Origin: Alcaligenes pakistanensis
GTDB lineage: Bacteria > Pseudomonadota > Gammaproteobacteria > Burkholderiales > Burkholderiaceae_B
NCBI RefSeq assembly: GCF_014652815.1
Contig: NZ_BMZN01000001.1
Location: forward strand, 852,888-916,887
DNA: 64,000 nucleotides
Reading direction: 5' to 3'
Below, piece after piece: positions 10,492 to 23,489 of the stretch (its first letter is position 1; each line of letters starts with the position of its first letter). A program made the position numbers and the translations under genes. A model generated the notes under the pieces. That model was given only the letters and a program-made list of their open reading frames with translations. It did no database searches and was not told where the DNA came from.

Positions 10492-10789
10492 GCGATTGCT
10501 CATATGGTTACAAGCAAGCCCATAAATATAGAGGAAAGAACCTATTTTGACAAGCACTAAAGAGTTATAGCACCTGCACCAGACATACCGATTTATTGAT
10601 TAGCCCGCAAACCCAAGTCAAAGAACTCTTTTCAATCAGGGGTTTACCCTTCATTTCAGTCCAATTCACTTGTTTGCTCTGTTTGGCAGGCCTATATTGA
10701 AAGCACACCTTGACGCATTGCAGCCCTGCCCTTTGGGGCAGTCCTTGTAATTTCAGCGCCGCTTGCTGAACTTGAGAAAAGGAATTGTC

Positions 10790-11200
10790 ATGCAAACCTT
10801 CCAATGGATTATTGATGCCAACGGCGACGGCATATATAGCCTGAACGAAATCTTTCAAACCATGCGCTGGGCTTTTCGGATACCTGGCAGCCTGGTGATT
10901 GAGGCAGCAGGCTCCATCCCCGTCCTCTCTGATGTCTTGCGTATTCAAGCCTCTGACACCACTGGCTATGCTTCTCTACGCGGCGGCCTGGTCAGTATTC
11001 TGTCGCTGTTTTTCTGGGCGATTTTGTGCCTCTGGTTTCTTGAGAGCAACTCCAAGCCCATGGCTGAACCTGCGCAACGTAAAGCACGCCAAACCCCGCA
11101 TCTGCACAAGCAACTGGATTCGGTGCACGGCCGACAATTGCACGCCAACTACAACCGTCGTCCTATTCGTCACCGACAGGTCGAACGCCATACGTTCTAA
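10790..11200 (+). CDS. Small membrane protein with an EF-hand calcium-binding loop
   Basis: 136 residues starting at the ATG at 10790, with AAAAGGA seven bases upstream. Residues 9-20 read DANGDGIYSLNE, a textbook EF-hand loop with D, N, D at positions 1, 3, 5, G at 6 and E at 12. A hydrophobic segment (about residues 68-85, LVSILSLFFWAILCLWFL) is followed by a basic tail with no known domain. A periplasmic N-terminus that senses calcium or another divalent ion is possible, but topology was not modelled. Only one loop is visible, whereas EF-hands usually work in pairs. The gene stands alone between the tRNA and a secreted-protein gene. No function is assigned. Confidence 0.65.
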   Translation: MQTFQWIIDANGDGIYSLNEIFQTMRWAFRIPGSLVIEAAGSIPVLSDVLRIQASDTTGYASLRGGLVSILSLFFWAILCLWFLESNSKPMAEPAQRKARQTPHLHKQLDSVHGRQLHANYNRRPIRHRQVERHTF

Positions 11201-11384
11201 ACCCATGCTCCCCACCTCCCCTATCCCTCCGGGCGGGGTCCGCATGTGTTAAGAAAGGTTAACCGTACGTATGGGTCGTCTGGTTTGTGTTGCGTTTGGA
11301 AGTGCTTTGCCAGGATTGCCTAACGTTTGAGCCATAGATTTTGCGCAACAATCGCTGCAGCTTGAATCACTAGAGGTGCAGCAT

Positions 11385-11690
11385 ATGAAAAAGCTACTAT
11401 TAGCCGGTTTGATGGCCTTGAGCACCAGCACAGCCTTCGCAGGTGGTGTCAATGTGGATATCAATGTCGGTATTCCGGGCATTGGATACGGCCCCATCTA
11501 CTACCCACCTGCGCAGATTGTGGAACGTCCGGTTTACGTGGTTCCACCACCGGTGGTCTACCATCCTCCACGCTATGTCTACCGTCCTGGTTATGTGGAG
11601 TATGGGCGCTCTAACAAAGAATGGCGCAAAGAGCAGCGGCGCGCCCACAAGCGCTGGCGCAAGCAGCAGGAGCGCGATTGGGATGATTGA
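11385..11690 (+). CDS. Small secreted Pro/Tyr-rich basic protein
   Basis: 101 residues from the ATG at 11385 with GAGG nine bases upstream; a GTG nine bases earlier is less likely. A signal peptide is clear (MKKLLLAGLMALSTSTAFAG, cleavage after AFA). The mature part has GVNVDINVGIPGIGYGPIYY, then a proline, tyrosine and valine rich region, and ends in an Arg/Lys/Trp/Asp-rich tail (EWRKEQRRAHKRWRKQQERD). Such proteins are common in betaproteobacteria and are usually annotated as hypothetical or PXPV-repeat-like. No enzyme motif. It ends against the shared terminator before serS. Confidence 0.75.
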   Translation: MKKLLLAGLMALSTSTAFAGGVNVDINVGIPGIGYGPIYYPPAQIVERPVYVVPPPVVYHPPRYVYRPGYVEYGRSNKEWRKEQRRAHKRWRKQQERDWDD

Positions 11691-11713
11691 TAACTCTGTA
11701 CGAGCCAGGCAAT

Positions 11714-11755
11714 AAAAAAGGGCTGAGGACCATAACGGTCATCAGCCCTTTTTGT
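11714..11755. terminator. Bidirectional terminator between the secreted-protein gene and serS
   Basis: A-run, stem GGGCTGA (plus GACC inside) with TCAGCCC and T-run at the right; the loop is ATAA. It lies between two convergent genes and is likely to end both. Confidence 0.85.
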
Positions 11756-11770
11756 ATTCAAGCAGCCACT

Positions 11771-13117
<1,347 letters not shown>

Positions 13118-13231
13118 TTAATAGCCATATAGGTGATGGTTCAATCCCGATTGATCTGGTGATTTTAACCACAAGCCACTCCAAGCGCAGCACGGCGCAA
13201 TGACCTGGGACCGATCAGGGAATCAGGGGGT

Positions 13232-13254
13232 GGCAGGCTACGACGTAGCCTGCC
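13232..13254 (-). other. Strong hairpin between rarA and serS
   Basis: Perfect 10-bp stem GGCAGGCTAC / GTAGCCTGCC with a 3-base loop, 5 bases after the rarA stop codon. No U run follows on the minus strand, so it is more likely an mRNA-stabilising or partial-pause element than a full terminator. Confidence 0.6.
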
Positions 13255-13259
13255 CTGTC

Positions 13260-14573
13260 TTAGCGGTCTTTTTTACCTGCCTGCTCGTCAAGCTGGCGCA
13301 GGCGCTCCAGTTTTTCAGCAATCTTGATTTCCAGGCCCCGAGGCACAGGCTGATACCAATGCGGATCTGGGATGCCTTCCGGCAGATAGGTCTCGCCAGC
13401 CGCGTAAGCATTGGGTTCATCGTGCGCATAGCGATAAGCATGACCATGCCCCAGCTCTTTCATGAGCTTGGTGGGCGCATTACGCAAATGCACAGGTACT
13501 TCGCGGCTTTTATCCTGCTTCACAAAGGCCCGAGCCTGGTTGTAAGCCATATAGCCTGCATTGCTCTTGGCCGCGATCGCCAGGTAGATCACGGCCTGCC
13601 CCAACGCCAGTTCGCCCTCGGGGCTGCCCAGACGCTCAAAGGTCAAAGCGGCATCGTTGGCAATTTGCATGGCCCGAGGGTCGGCCAAACCGATATCTTC
13701 CCAGGCCATACGTACAATACGGCGCGACAAGTAACGCGCGTCGGCACCACCATCCAGCATCCGGGTCAGCCAATATAAGGCAGCGTCCGGGTTGGAACCA
13801 CGCACGGATTTATGCAGGGCTGATATCTGATCGTAGAAATTGTCGCCCCCCTTATCAAAACGCCTGGAATTCAAGGTCAGTGCGTTCTGCAGAAAGTCGG
13901 TGGTGACCACTGCTGTACCCGAGGTTTTGGCAGCGGTACTGCTTTGCTCCAGCAAATTCAGAAAGCGCCGGGCATCGCCGTCTGCATAGCCAATCAGGGT
14001 GTCGACAGCCTGATCCTCGAACTCTAGCCCATCCAGCACGTTTTGCTCTTGTACACGGCTTAATAGCAGCTTGAGTTCATCGTCAGTCAGGGACTTGAGC
14101 ACATACACCTGTGCGCGCGACAGCAAGGCGGAGTTCACCTCGAAGGAGGGATTTTCCGTGGTGGCACCAATAAAGGTCACCAAGCCACTTTCAGCGTAAG
14201 GCAAGAGCGCATCCTGCTGGGACTTGTTGAAGCGATGAATCTCATCCACAAACAAGATGGTGTGCTTGCCCATCGCCAAGTTTTGCTGGGCCTGCTCCAT
14301 CGCGGCACGGATATCTTTGACGCCCGAGAAGACAGCAGACAACGCAATGAACTCGCACTCGAAGGCAGTGGCCGTCAGTCGGGCCAAAGTGGTTTTACCC
14401 ACGCCGGGCGGCCCCCAGAAAATCATGGAGTGCGGTTTGCCGGACTGAAAAGCCAAACGTAGTGGCTTGCCCTCTCCGAGCAAATGAGACTGTCCCACCA
14501 CCTGATCCAAGGTTTTGGGACGCAAGGCTTCGGCTAAAGGTGCGGAGGGTTCTTGAGCGAACAGATCACGCAT
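13260..14573 (-). CDS. rarA: Replication-associated recombination protein A (AAA+ ATPase)
   Basis: 437 residues. Walker A GPPGVGKTT (about residue 54), Walker B with ILFVDEIHRFNKSQQD and the sensor 1 segment GATTENPSFEVN are all present, followed by the MgsA/RarA C-terminal tetramerisation domain (AALYWLTRMLDGGADARYLSRR, A-Y-N-Q-A). It is a clamp-loader relative acting at stalled replication forks. It lies between lolA and serS, each joined by short gaps containing hairpins. In E. coli rarA also sits between lolA and serS downstream of ftsK, so this is a conserved operon. Confidence 0.96.
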   Translation of the reverse strand: MRDLFAQEPSAPLAEALRPKTLDQVVGQSHLLGEGKPLRLAFQSGKPHSMIFWGPPGVGKTTLARLTATAFECEFIALSAVFSGVKDIRAAMEQAQQNLAMGKHTILFVDEIHRFNKSQQDALLPYAESGLVTFIGATTENPSFEVNSALLSRAQVYVLKSLTDDELKLLLSRVQEQNVLDGLEFEDQAVDTLIGYADGDARRFLNLLEQSSTAAKTSGTAVVTTDFLQNALTLNSRRFDKGGDNFYDQISALHKSVRGSNPDAALYWLTRMLDGGADARYLSRRIVRMAWEDIGLADPRAMQIANDAALTFERLGSPEGELALGQAVIYLAIAAKSNAGYMAYNQARAFVKQDKSREVPVHLRNAPTKLMKELGHGHAYRYAHDEPNAYAAGETYLPEGIPDPHWYQPVPRGLEIKIAEKLERLRQLDEQAGKKDR

Positions 14574-14598
14574 GGCGATCGCCCTTCCTAAAATGGCA

Positions 14599-14623
14599 AG
14601 ACCTGGTCAAACGGACCAGGTCT
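14599..14623 (-). other. Strong hairpin between lolA and rarA
   Basis: Perfect 10-bp stem AGACCTGGTC / GACCAGGTCT with a 5-base loop, 25 bases before the rarA start. There is no good U run. It is similar in size and setting to the rarA-serS hairpin and may tune relative expression. Confidence 0.55.
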
Positions 14624-14687
14624 GTATTGAAAACTTGATTGGTTTGGGCCAGAAAAAGGCTGACCCTGACCAGATCGGCTCCGTCCC

Positions 14688-15314
14688 TCAAGGCATGGAC
14701 ACCACATCAACACCGGCAGGTGCCTTGAAATTGAAGCTACCCAAGGTAATACGAGGATTAGGTTCCAGACCGGTGAAATCGATAAATGTGGTTTGCCCAA
14801 AGGAGTCCTGCAACTCCAGACGTCGCGGCTCACGGCCCTTAAAACCGATATCCACGTAAGCAAAGCCCGCATCGCTTTGCAAAGGAGTTGCCCGTATCCA
14901 CTCCAAGCCGTCGCGTGCTTCCTGATCCACCAGACGGAAGGACTCTTCCAGGTTACCTGTACCGAACAAAATAGCCGCGGGCGATGCCCCTATCGATTGA
15001 TCGACCCCACGCTCGGTGACTTGAGCCAGATCGGGATCGTATTGATAGAGCAGCTTGCCGTCAGACACAATCAACTGCTCGTAAGGGCGTTGGACATGCC
15101 ACTTGAACTGACCTGGGCGCTGAAACACGAACTGGCCTGATTGCGGCGCGCCTTTGGATTGGCCGTTACTGTCCACGGTACGTTGGGAAAACTCGCCTTT
15201 GGCAGCATGAACATCCTGCACAAAAGAGCGCAATTGCTCGCTGGCGGAGGCTGCCATCGTCAAAGCAGGGCTAGCGGCCAGCAGCATGCTGGCAAGCAGT
15301 GTCTTAATCTTCAT
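14688..15314 (-). CDS. lolA: Outer-membrane lipoprotein carrier protein LolA
   Basis: 208 residues from the ATG at 15312-15314, preceded by AGGAGGT seven bases upstream; the longer upstream frame is inside ftsK and is rejected. A signal peptide ([21 protein letters not shown]) is followed by a mature LolA fold with G-x-F-x-Q, the [15 protein letters not shown] strand and the [12 protein letters not shown] segment. It carries lipoproteins through the periplasm from LolCDE to LolB. Its start overlaps the end of ftsK by 11 bases, so translation is coupled. Confidence 0.95.
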   Translation of the reverse strand: MKIKTLLASMLLAASPALTMAASASEQLRSFVQDVHAAKGEFSQRTVDSNGQSKGAPQSGQFVFQRPGQFKWHVQRPYEQLIVSDGKLLYQYDPDLAQVTERGVDQSIGASPAAILFGTGNLEESFRLVDQEARDGLEWIRATPLQSDAGFAYVDIGFKGREPRRLELQDSFGQTTFIDFTGLEPNPRITLGSFNFKAPAGVDVVSMP

Positions 15315-17679
15315 CGTTGGCACCTCCTGCGGGAACCAGAATTTCACGGTTGCCGTTAGGCTGCATGGCCGATACCAGACCAGCCTGCTCCATTTGTTCC
15401 AGGAGCCGCGCAGCCCGGTTGTAACCGATACGCAAATGACGCTGCACCGAAGAAATAGATGCGCGGCGATTTTTAATAATGACCTGTACAGCCTGATCGT
15501 AGAGCGGATCAGCCTCGGCATCGGCCATCCCTGTAATCGGGTTGGCACCCTCTCCGCCCTCACCCTCTACCGCCCCTTCCAGCAGGCCTTCAATGTAATC
15601 GGGCTCGCCATGCTCTTTCAGATACTCGACCACGCGGTGAACCTCTTCGTCGCTGACAAAAGCGCCGTGCACACGTTTAGGCAGACCCGTACCAGGAGGC
15701 AAATAGAGCATATCGCCCATCCCCAGCAAGGTCTCCGCCCCCATCTGATCCAGAATGGTGCGCGAGTCGATCTTGGAGGACACCTGGAACGCAATACGCG
15801 TAGGGATGTTCGCTTTGATCAGACCTGTAATGACATCCACGCTAGGTCGCTGCGTAGCCAGAATCAGGTGAATACCAGCCGCACGGGCTTTCTGTGCCAA
15901 ACGGGCAATCAGCTCTTCGATCTTCTTGCCCTGCACCATCATCAGGTCGGCCAGCTCGTCAATAATGACGACAATCATGGGCAAGACCGACAAGGGCTCG
16001 GGCGCATCCGGTGTCAAGGAAAAGGGATTCGGGATTGGCTCTTCGCGCTTTTGCGCATCGCGAATCTTGGTGTTGTAACCGGCCAGATTGCGCACACCCA
16101 GCTTGCTCATCAAGCGGTAGCGTTTTTCCATTTCGGCCACACACCAGTTCAAGGCATTGGAAGCCAAACGCATATCGGTGACCACAGGTGCCAGCAGGTG
16201 AGGAATGCCTTCATAGACACTCATTTCCAGCATCTTGGGGTCAATCAGAATCAAACGCACATCCGCCGGGTCTGACTTATAAAGCAGCGACAGAATCATG
16301 GCGTTAATCCCCACCGATTTACCCGAGCCCGTCGTACCCGCCACTAGCAAGTGAGGCATTTTGGCCAAATCGGCCACCACCGGCTTGCCTGCGATGTCCT
16401 TGCCCAAGGCCATGGTCAGAAGCGATGCACTGCTGTGATAGGTCTGGGAGCCAACAATTTCCTCCAGACGCACCATTTGGCGGCGAGGATTGGGCAGTTC
16501 CAGGCCCATCAGGTTTTTACCGGGAATGGTTTCTACCACCCGAATGCTGACCAGACTCAAGGCACGGGCCAGGTCTTTGGCCAGATTCACGATCTGGCTG
16601 CCCTTCACGCCCGTGGCTGGCTCGATTTCGTAACGCGTAATCACAGGCCCCGCCTGAGCGGCTACCACAGTCACCGCGACACCAAAGTCGGACAACTTCT
16701 TTTCAATCAGGCGCGAGGTGAATTCGATTGTTTCCTGCGACACGGTCTCTACATTGTCTGTCGCTGGATCCAGCAGGGACAAGGGCGGCAAGTCTCCAGC
16801 CTCTCCTGCCTGACGCGGTGCCTTGAACAGTGTCTGCTGCTTTTCTTTCTCGACGCGTTCAGATTTAGGCACGGCAACGAAAGCCGGCTCGATACGCACA
16901 GGCTGCTCATGTACCAATTGCTCTTGCTTGGCGACCACACTTTCCGTACGCTCGGCGCGCTTGACCTCGCCCACACGGCGATCTTGCCGGGCAGACCAGA
17001 GCGTCATCACACGGCGAATGGCCCCTTCAATAAGACCGCCCAGGCGTTCAGCCAGCGTCAGCCAGGAAAAGCCAAAGAACAAACTGGCCCCACCGGCGAG
17101 CAGGCCTATCAGCACCAAAGTGGCCCCGCCAAAGCCTATCGAAGTTACTAATAGTTGCGATAATAATTGGCCCAACTGCCCACCGGCCCCGGCTGGCAGC
17201 TGCCATTGCTGGCCCAGGTCTTTAAAAAACAGGGCTTCCAGGCCCATGCTGCCCAGAAACAAGAAGAAGAAACCGATGCCAATTTCCCAGTGCACCCGAG
17301 GCAACACGTCCTCGTTTTTAGTGCTGGGTAATAGCAAAGCCGTCAGACGGTAAAAGCCCACAGCTACGCGCTGCACCAGCAGCACGACCCAGAGCCAGGC
17401 CGTCAGCCCAAATAAGAACAACAGAAAATCGGCGATGTGGGCACCAAAAATGCCCCCGCCGTTTTGGGTTAGCCCCGAATGCACGGAATGCGACCAGCCG
17501 GGATCACCCGGGTCCCAGGTCGCCAGTACCAGACCAAGCCAAGCCGCCAAGGCGGCGAAGATAATCCACCGTGCTTCGCGCAGCAGTCCCGTCAGGCGCT
17601 GCTGCAGGGCTGAGGGCCCATTACGCACATTTTTGGATGACCGGGACGAACGAGGGGATGTTGCAGGTATTCTTGCCAT
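15304..17679 (-). CDS. ftsK: DNA translocase FtsK
   Basis: 791 residues from the ATG at 17677-17679, giving [17 protein letters not shown]. An N-terminal membrane domain has about four segments (residues about 40-220), followed by a shorter linker than in E. coli, then the alpha/beta motor with Walker [11 protein letters not shown] and Walker [21 protein letters not shown], and the C-terminal gamma winged helix ([31 protein letters not shown]) that reads KOPS sites. It pumps the chromosome terminus to the septum and activates XerCD recombination at dif. It is divergent from trxB with only 43 bases between the start codons. Confidence 0.96.
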   Translation of the reverse strand: MARIPATSPRSSRSSKNVRNGPSALQQRLTGLLREARWIIFAALAAWLGLVLATWDPGDPGWSHSVHSGLTQNGGGIFGAHIADFLLFLFGLTAWLWVVLLVQRVAVGFYRLTALLLPSTKNEDVLPRVHWEIGIGFFFLFLGSMGLEALFFKDLGQQWQLPAGAGGQLGQLLSQLLVTSIGFGGATLVLIGLLAGGASLFFGFSWLTLAERLGGLIEGAIRRVMTLWSARQDRRVGEVKRAERTESVVAKQEQLVHEQPVRIEPAFVAVPKSERVEKEKQQTLFKAPRQAGEAGDLPPLSLLDPATDNVETVSQETIEFTSRLIEKKLSDFGVAVTVVAAQAGPVITRYEIEPATGVKGSQIVNLAKDLARALSLVSIRVVETIPGKNLMGLELPNPRRQMVRLEEIVGSQTYHSSASLLTMALGKDIAGKPVVADLAKMPHLLVAGTTGSGKSVGINAMILSLLYKSDPADVRLILIDPKMLEMSVYEGIPHLLAPVVTDMRLASNALNWCVAEMEKRYRLMSKLGVRNLAGYNTKIRDAQKREEPIPNPFSLTPDAPEPLSVLPMIVVIIDELADLMMVQGKKIEELIARLAQKARAAGIHLILATQRPSVDVITGLIKANIPTRIAFQVSSKIDSRTILDQMGAETLLGMGDMLYLPPGTGLPKRVHGAFVSDEEVHRVVEYLKEHGEPDYIEGLLEGAVEGEGGEGANPITGMADAEADPLYDQAVQVIIKNRRASISSVQRHLRIGYNRAARLLEQMEQAGLVSAMQPNGNREILVPAGGANDED

Positions 17680-17692
17680 GGACTCATTATAA

Positions 17693-19430
<1,738 letters not shown>

Positions 19431-19454
19431 TTTTCCTGCATTTCGTGCAGGTAT

Positions 19455-19486
19455 AAAAAAGGCCAGCTTTCGCTGGCCTTTTTTTG
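19455..19486. terminator. Terminator after the Smr gene (bidirectional)
   Basis: Stem AAAAAGGCCAGC / GCTGGCCTTTTT with loop TTTC, followed by seven T. The A run on the left lets it work for the opposing TPR gene as well. Confidence 0.9.
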
Positions 19487-19681
19487 TTGTTGTTATGTTG
19501 TACTGCCTATTGCTTTTATAATAGTGACCATTGTACTTCGGTCTTTATTGCCCAGCTTCGCGGGCTATGTCTCCTCACCTGCATGAAACGTATTGTGCCC
19601 CATTTATAAAGCTGTCACACTTAGGGAATGCACTGATACCCGCATGGTAAGAAAATGTCAGTCGCCTATCTTCAGCTTTCA

Positions 19682-20005
19682 CTATGCTGACTCGTCCAAA
19701 GCCTTCAAGGCGCGCTTCAAAAACACCTGCATTTCTTTCTCTGCCTGTTTATCGCCCTGCTCCTGGGCAATCTCAATGCCTTGCTCCAGCACTTCCCGAG
19801 CCTGTTTGAATTTTTCCAGCTGGACCAGTGTGCGACCCAACAGCTTCCAGGCAGCGGTGTAACGCGGATTCATTTCCACCGCTTTGTAAAAATGTTCCTG
19901 GGCGGCTTCCAAATCGCCCTCGCCCATGCAAGCATTTCCCAAGCCAAAGCGCAGCAAAGCATTATCCTTCCCTGCTGCCAGTAGTTTCTCCAATCCTGCG
20001 CGCAT
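19682..20005 (-). CDS. Small TPR-repeat protein
   Basis: 107 residues with about two and a half tetratricopeptide repeats: FGLGNACMGEGDLEAAQEHF (residues 20-39), then YTAAWKLLGRTLVQLEKFKQ and AREVLEQGIEIAQEQGDKQA, each with the W/L-G-Y/A-A-F/P spacing. There is no signal peptide, so it is probably a cytoplasmic protein-binding adaptor. It stands alone between the Smr gene and the catabolic cluster. The partner is unknown. Confidence 0.75.
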   Translation of the reverse strand: MRAGLEKLLAAGKDNALLRFGLGNACMGEGDLEAAQEHFYKAVEMNPRYTAAWKLLGRTLVQLEKFKQAREVLEQGIEIAQEQGDKQAEKEMQVFLKRALKALDESA

Positions 20006-20230
20006 ATTCCGTACCCTTTAAAACAAATCAGGTCTTGGGGTGGCGGCATTCAACCAAGCCTGACTGAACACCTGCACACCCAAACCTGAACACGTTTATG
20101 GCCACCGCTCCTCATAAGCAGCAGCTATAAACCGTTGAGCCTCGTTTTGTACCACGGAACATCAAAGGATAGCGTCAGCGAACAGGGCCCATAGGCGCAT
20201 TGCCCCCATGAGGCTAGTCAGGGCCGACGC

Positions 20231-21277
20231 TTAAGCCAGATCACCCAGCAACACACCTTTGCTGACCACTTCCCGGCCATCCAGGCTGACCGTGCAATTG
20301 CGCATCGGGTAATCGAAGTGACAATCAGAAAAGCGACCTGCGGCAGGATTGGCTCCGGTGGAAAAGAGGAAGTTACCCGCAAAGGCACGCAGCTCCGTCC
20401 CGTTGGTATCGCGCTTGTCGTACATGGCCATGGAGTCCCAGCGAGCCGCCGGTGCCATGCCCCAGCCCACATGGCTGACCGCATAAGCATCTTTGTCATT
20501 CCAACTGGCGTAGTAGGAACGGATCAAATCCGCATCCACGCCTTTACCTTCAATGGCCACCACATAATCGTTTTCGATACGCAGAGTCACCGCCGACTCC
20601 AGATAGCGCTTGAACGTCAGGTTTACATCCCCGCTATCCAGGACCAGAGTGCCATTCACGCTGCCATTGCTGGGATAGCAAATGCACAAACCAGCAGGCC
20701 AATAACCAAAGCTACCTGGTTTGTCTGCAATTCCCGCACTACCGCGACCGATCACACCGGCCAGGCTAATGGTCAGATCCGTTCCTGCTTCGGAGGTGAC
20801 ATGCATAAGGCTGGCATCGCTAATCAGCTTGCCACCAATATCGCATTTGCCTTGCAAGTACGGGCTGGGTTTGACGCGCTCCAGAATTTCCGGATGTTCG
20901 TCGCTGATCATCATGATGCGAGCTCCTTTAGCGAGCAATGCTGCACGCTCGGGGGAATGCAAAAGCCCCTCTACGGTGCAATCCACGATGAACTGACTAC
21001 CGGCCAAAGCCTGAACAATCGGGTCCATCCCCTCTAAGGCCAGAGAGGTACCTGTAGAACGCAAGGCGATATTGCTCTTCAGGCGTGGCGAGACCAGTTT
21101 GACGTGGCAAACCCGAGCACCCATTTGCGTCAGGGCCAGTTCAGCCAGCTCGGCCAACACAGAGCGGGATTGTGTCTCGGACAGCACCACCGCCATTTCA
21201 CCAGGCTGTACCTTGCACAACCCGAATACCTCTACAAAATCAGCAATCCACTTGCCTTCAATATGTTCACGCAACAT
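20231..21277 (-). CDS. NicX-like 2,5-dihydroxypyridine 5,6-dioxygenase family protein
   Basis: 348 residues. The whole protein follows the pattern of NicX, the Fe(II) extradiol-type enzyme of nicotinate breakdown, which shares the M29 aminopeptidase fold. The metal ligands known for NicX appear to be conserved: His269 in SHVGWGM, and His320 with Asp322 in CHFDYPM. Other shared segments are GYWPAGLCICYPSNGSVNGT, LVLDSGDV and FAGNFLFSTGAN. Expected reaction: ring cleavage of 2,5-dihydroxypyridine or a close relative to an N-formyl product. It is the last gene of a minus-strand group after a flavin reductase and a transporter. The usual downstream deformylase, amidase and maleate isomerase genes are not in this window. 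The exact substrate is inference. Confidence 0.75.
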   Translation of the reverse strand: MLREHIEGKWIADFVEVFGLCKVQPGEMAVVLSETQSRSVLAELAELALTQMGARVCHVKLVSPRLKSNIALRSTGTSLALEGMDPIVQALAGSQFIVDCTVEGLLHSPERAALLAKGARIMMISDEHPEILERVKPSPYLQGKCDIGGKLISDASLMHVTSEAGTDLTISLAGVIGRGSAGIADKPGSFGYWPAGLCICYPSNGSVNGTLVLDSGDVNLTFKRYLESAVTLRIENDYVVAIEGKGVDADLIRSYYASWNDKDAYAVSHVGWGMAPAARWDSMAMYDKRDTNGTELRAFAGNFLFSTGANPAAGRFSDCHFDYPMRNCTVSLDGREVVSKGVLLGDLA

Positions 21278-21348
21278 CTCACTACTCCTTGAAAACCCAA
21301 AAAGGCGCCAAGCTGCTCATCAAGCCAGCCCGCGCCCGTGCCTATCGC

Positions 21349-22677
21349 TTAGTCGTGCAGGTCCTTGCCCTTGGTTTCGGGCGAGGCAATGGTGGCCCAC
21401 AAAGCCAGAACACACAGGCCGATCAGATACCAATCAAAAATCTGCTTTTGATTAATGGAGTGCAGCCAGGCCTGTAGGTAGGGAGCCGTTCCACCCGTCA
21501 AGGCACCCGCTATCGAATAGGGCAAGCCCATCGCTACGGCACGAATGCGGGTGGGAAACTGCTCGGGGAAGAAAGCCGGCATGATCGCCGTCGGGGCTGA
21601 GATCAAAAGCATGCCGCCAGCCATAAAGACCACCAGACGCCAGATCTCGCCCTGGCCACCAGTCAGCACCATGGTCAGGGGAATGATGCAGATGATTGAA
21701 CCGATGGAAAAAAAGTACCAGTTCGCCTTGCGTCCAAAACGATCTGAAAATGCACCCCAGAAAATCAGGCACAGGATTAGGAACAGGTTGGCTCCCACTC
21801 CTACCCACATCACCTTGGCTGCTGGCATCCCCAAAGAGGTGATAGCAAAAGTAGGGGCCATAATTGCCCAGACGTAATACAGCACCGTGCCGCCCGCCGA
21901 CAAGGCAAACACACGCAGGCAGGCACTGCGGTATTTCCAGACCTCGGCCCAGAACGCACGCGCACCTGGACGAGCCCCCTTGCCAGCAGCGGCCGCTGCT
22001 TGGCGTGCCTTGAACATCGGTGTTTCATCCAGCTGTCTGCGCAGGTACAAGGCATACACACCCAAAGCACCGCCCAATACAAAGGGCACACGCCACGCCC
22101 AGGCGCGGACCACGTCTTCGCCCAACACACTGGTCAGGCAAGCGCTCAATAGAACCGCTGCCAGCACCCCAATCGTGACAAAAACAAACACCGACGAAGA
22201 CCACAAACCACGCTTGTGAGCAGGCGCCATCTCCGTGACATAGGTGAAGGAAGAGACCACTTCCCCACCGTGGCCGATACCTTGTAGCAAACGACCCATC
22301 AATAAAAATAGCGCCGCCATCGGACCAACCATGTCATAGGTAGGCGCAACCCCGATCACCAAACTGCCCAGTGCGGTAATTAGCATGGACAAGGTCATGG
22401 TGTAGCGGCGCCCTTTGCGATCGGCCAGCCAGCCAAAAAAGATGCCGCCCAATGGACGCATGAAAAAGCCCACTGCAAAAACAGCCAGTGTGCCCAGCAG
22501 GGCCGCCAATGGGTCCGCACTATGAAAAAACTGCTTGGCAAAATAGGCCGCAAAAATCGAGTACGCCGTCCAGTCGTACCACTCTAGGGCATTACCTGCC
22601 CCAACCCCCAAAATAACGCGTCGACGCTGCACGGCAGTCATGGGCTGCTCGCGCAAAGATGGTGTATGTGCGTCCAA
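21349..22677 (-). CDS. MFS transporter of the metabolite:H+ symporter (MHS) family
   Basis: 442 residues with 12 predicted membrane segments. The opening G-N-A-L-E-W-Y-D-W, G-W-L-A-D-R-K-G-R-R loop after helix 2, and RLLQGIGHGGEVVSS are MHS hallmarks (compare KgtP, ShiA, ProP). Members import organic acids and zwitterions by proton symport. A start at the second Met (residue 13, MTAVQRRRV) is also possible. It lies between the flavin reductase and the NicX-like gene on the same strand (63 and 71 bases apart), so it probably imports the substrate of that pathway. Confidence 0.85.
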   Translation of the reverse strand: MDAHTPSLREQPMTAVQRRRVILGVGAGNALEWYDWTAYSIFAAYFAKQFFHSADPLAALLGTLAVFAVGFFMRPLGGIFFGWLADRKGRRYTMTLSMLITALGSLVIGVAPTYDMVGPMAALFLLMGRLLQGIGHGGEVVSSFTYVTEMAPAHKRGLWSSSVFVFVTIGVLAAVLLSACLTSVLGEDVVRAWAWRVPFVLGGALGVYALYLRRQLDETPMFKARQAAAAAGKGARPGARAFWAEVWKYRSACLRVFALSAGGTVLYYVWAIMAPTFAITSLGMPAAKVMWVGVGANLFLILCLIFWGAFSDRFGRKANWYFFSIGSIICIIPLTMVLTGGQGEIWRLVVFMAGGMLLISAPTAIMPAFFPEQFPTRIRAVAMGLPYSIAGALTGGTAPYLQAWLHSINQKQIFDWYLIGLCVLALWATIASPETKGKDLHD

Positions 22678-22740
22678 AAGATGTCCCCTTCACTGTGGTT
22701 TTAGTTATTACGTTTTGTTTTTTCTTGATGATCGGGCGGC

Positions 22741-23238
22741 CTAGGCCACCAACTGCGTAAAACGGGAACGATGGAAGATCAGTGGCGAGACTTCACGCTC
22801 GATCTGTACATCGTGAATCAGCAACTGCACGGCATCGTGGTCTCCAGCCGGATGCACCTGAAAAACACTGCAATCAAACCAGACGGATGCCCCTTGTATA
22901 TGGACAGCCCCCTCCTCGGTCAGCTCAACGTCGATATCGCTGAACCGGCTGTCTTTGTCCGGCCCAGCCAGCTGGCGACAAATAGCCGCATGTTCCGCAC
23001 TCAAAATAGACACGCCCAGACGCGAGGCGCGTGACAGCAGCCCCCAGGTCGACGAACTTTTCTGGACAAAAAAGGCGGCCAAGGGCGGGGCCAGTGAAAC
23101 CCCCACAGAAAAACTGGACGCAACAATGACCTGCGGCATGCCATCGAGTACCGCGGCAATGGCGGCAACTCCCGATGGAAAGTGTCCGAAGGCTTCGCGT
23201 ACCGCCCTGGTTCCCAACCCACTTATGTTTTCTTTCAT
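22741..23238 (-). CDS. Flavin reductase (HpaC-like), partner of a two-component monooxygenase
   Basis: 165 residues with the flavin reductase-like FMN-binding split-barrel fold: FPSGVAAIAAVLDGMPQVIVASSFSVGVSLAPPL is the typical F-x-S-G-V-x-V-x-T ... S-F-x-S-x-S-x-x-P-P pattern, followed by LGVSILSAEHAAICRQLAG and the closing F-H-R-S-R-F. Such proteins use NAD(P)H to make reduced FMN or FAD for a separate oxygenase. The matching oxygenase is likely the gene at 26255-27490. First gene of the three-gene minus-strand group, transcribed from the 23239-23558 region. Confidence 0.85.
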   Translation of the reverse strand: MKENISGLGTRAVREAFGHFPSGVAAIAAVLDGMPQVIVASSFSVGVSLAPPLAAFFVQKSSSTWGLLSRASRLGVSILSAEHAAICRQLAGPDKDSRFSDIDVELTEEGAVHIQGASVWFDCSVFQVHPAGDHDAVQLLIHDVQIEREVSPLIFHRSRFTQLVA

Positions 23239-23334
23239 GACGATGACCCTGCTCAGGCGTTAAAGACCCAAAACCAACATTAAGGCTGGACACTAGCCAA
23301 GCCCCTAATTGGACTCAATTCTGTTTCGATCGTC

Positions 23335-23349
23335 ATTTATTTGCAATAA
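23335..23349. promoter_or_regulatory. Candidate operator copy 1 (ATTTATTTGCAATAA)
   Basis: Contains the palindrome TTATT-TGC-AATAA. An identical 15-mer occurs 140 bases away at 23475. It lies about 95 bases upstream of the flavin reductase start. Confidence 0.5.
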
Positions 23350-23474
23350 GAAAAAAGAGAAAACAAGCTTTTTTATGCTAATTTTAGGTATTAACCCTAT
23401 GAAAAATCGTCGTTTTAAAAGCTATAGGCCTATACAATTCATCTAAATTTTATTGCTTTTTATATTCTGTGATT

Positions 23475-23489
23475 ATTTATTTGCAATAA
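23475..23489. promoter_or_regulatory. Candidate operator copy 2 (ATTTATTTGCAATAA)
   Basis: Second exact copy; here the palindrome extends to ATTTATT-TGC-AATAAAT (23475-23491). It lies about 70 bases upstream of the Dabb gene start. The nearby PaaX-like regulator is the obvious candidate binder, but the sequence is not the known PaaX site of E. coli. Confidence 0.5.

Noticed and set aside
11376-11384. GTG start of the secreted protein at 11376
   Set aside because: The ATG at 11385 has better spacing to GAGG and starts a clean signal peptide.
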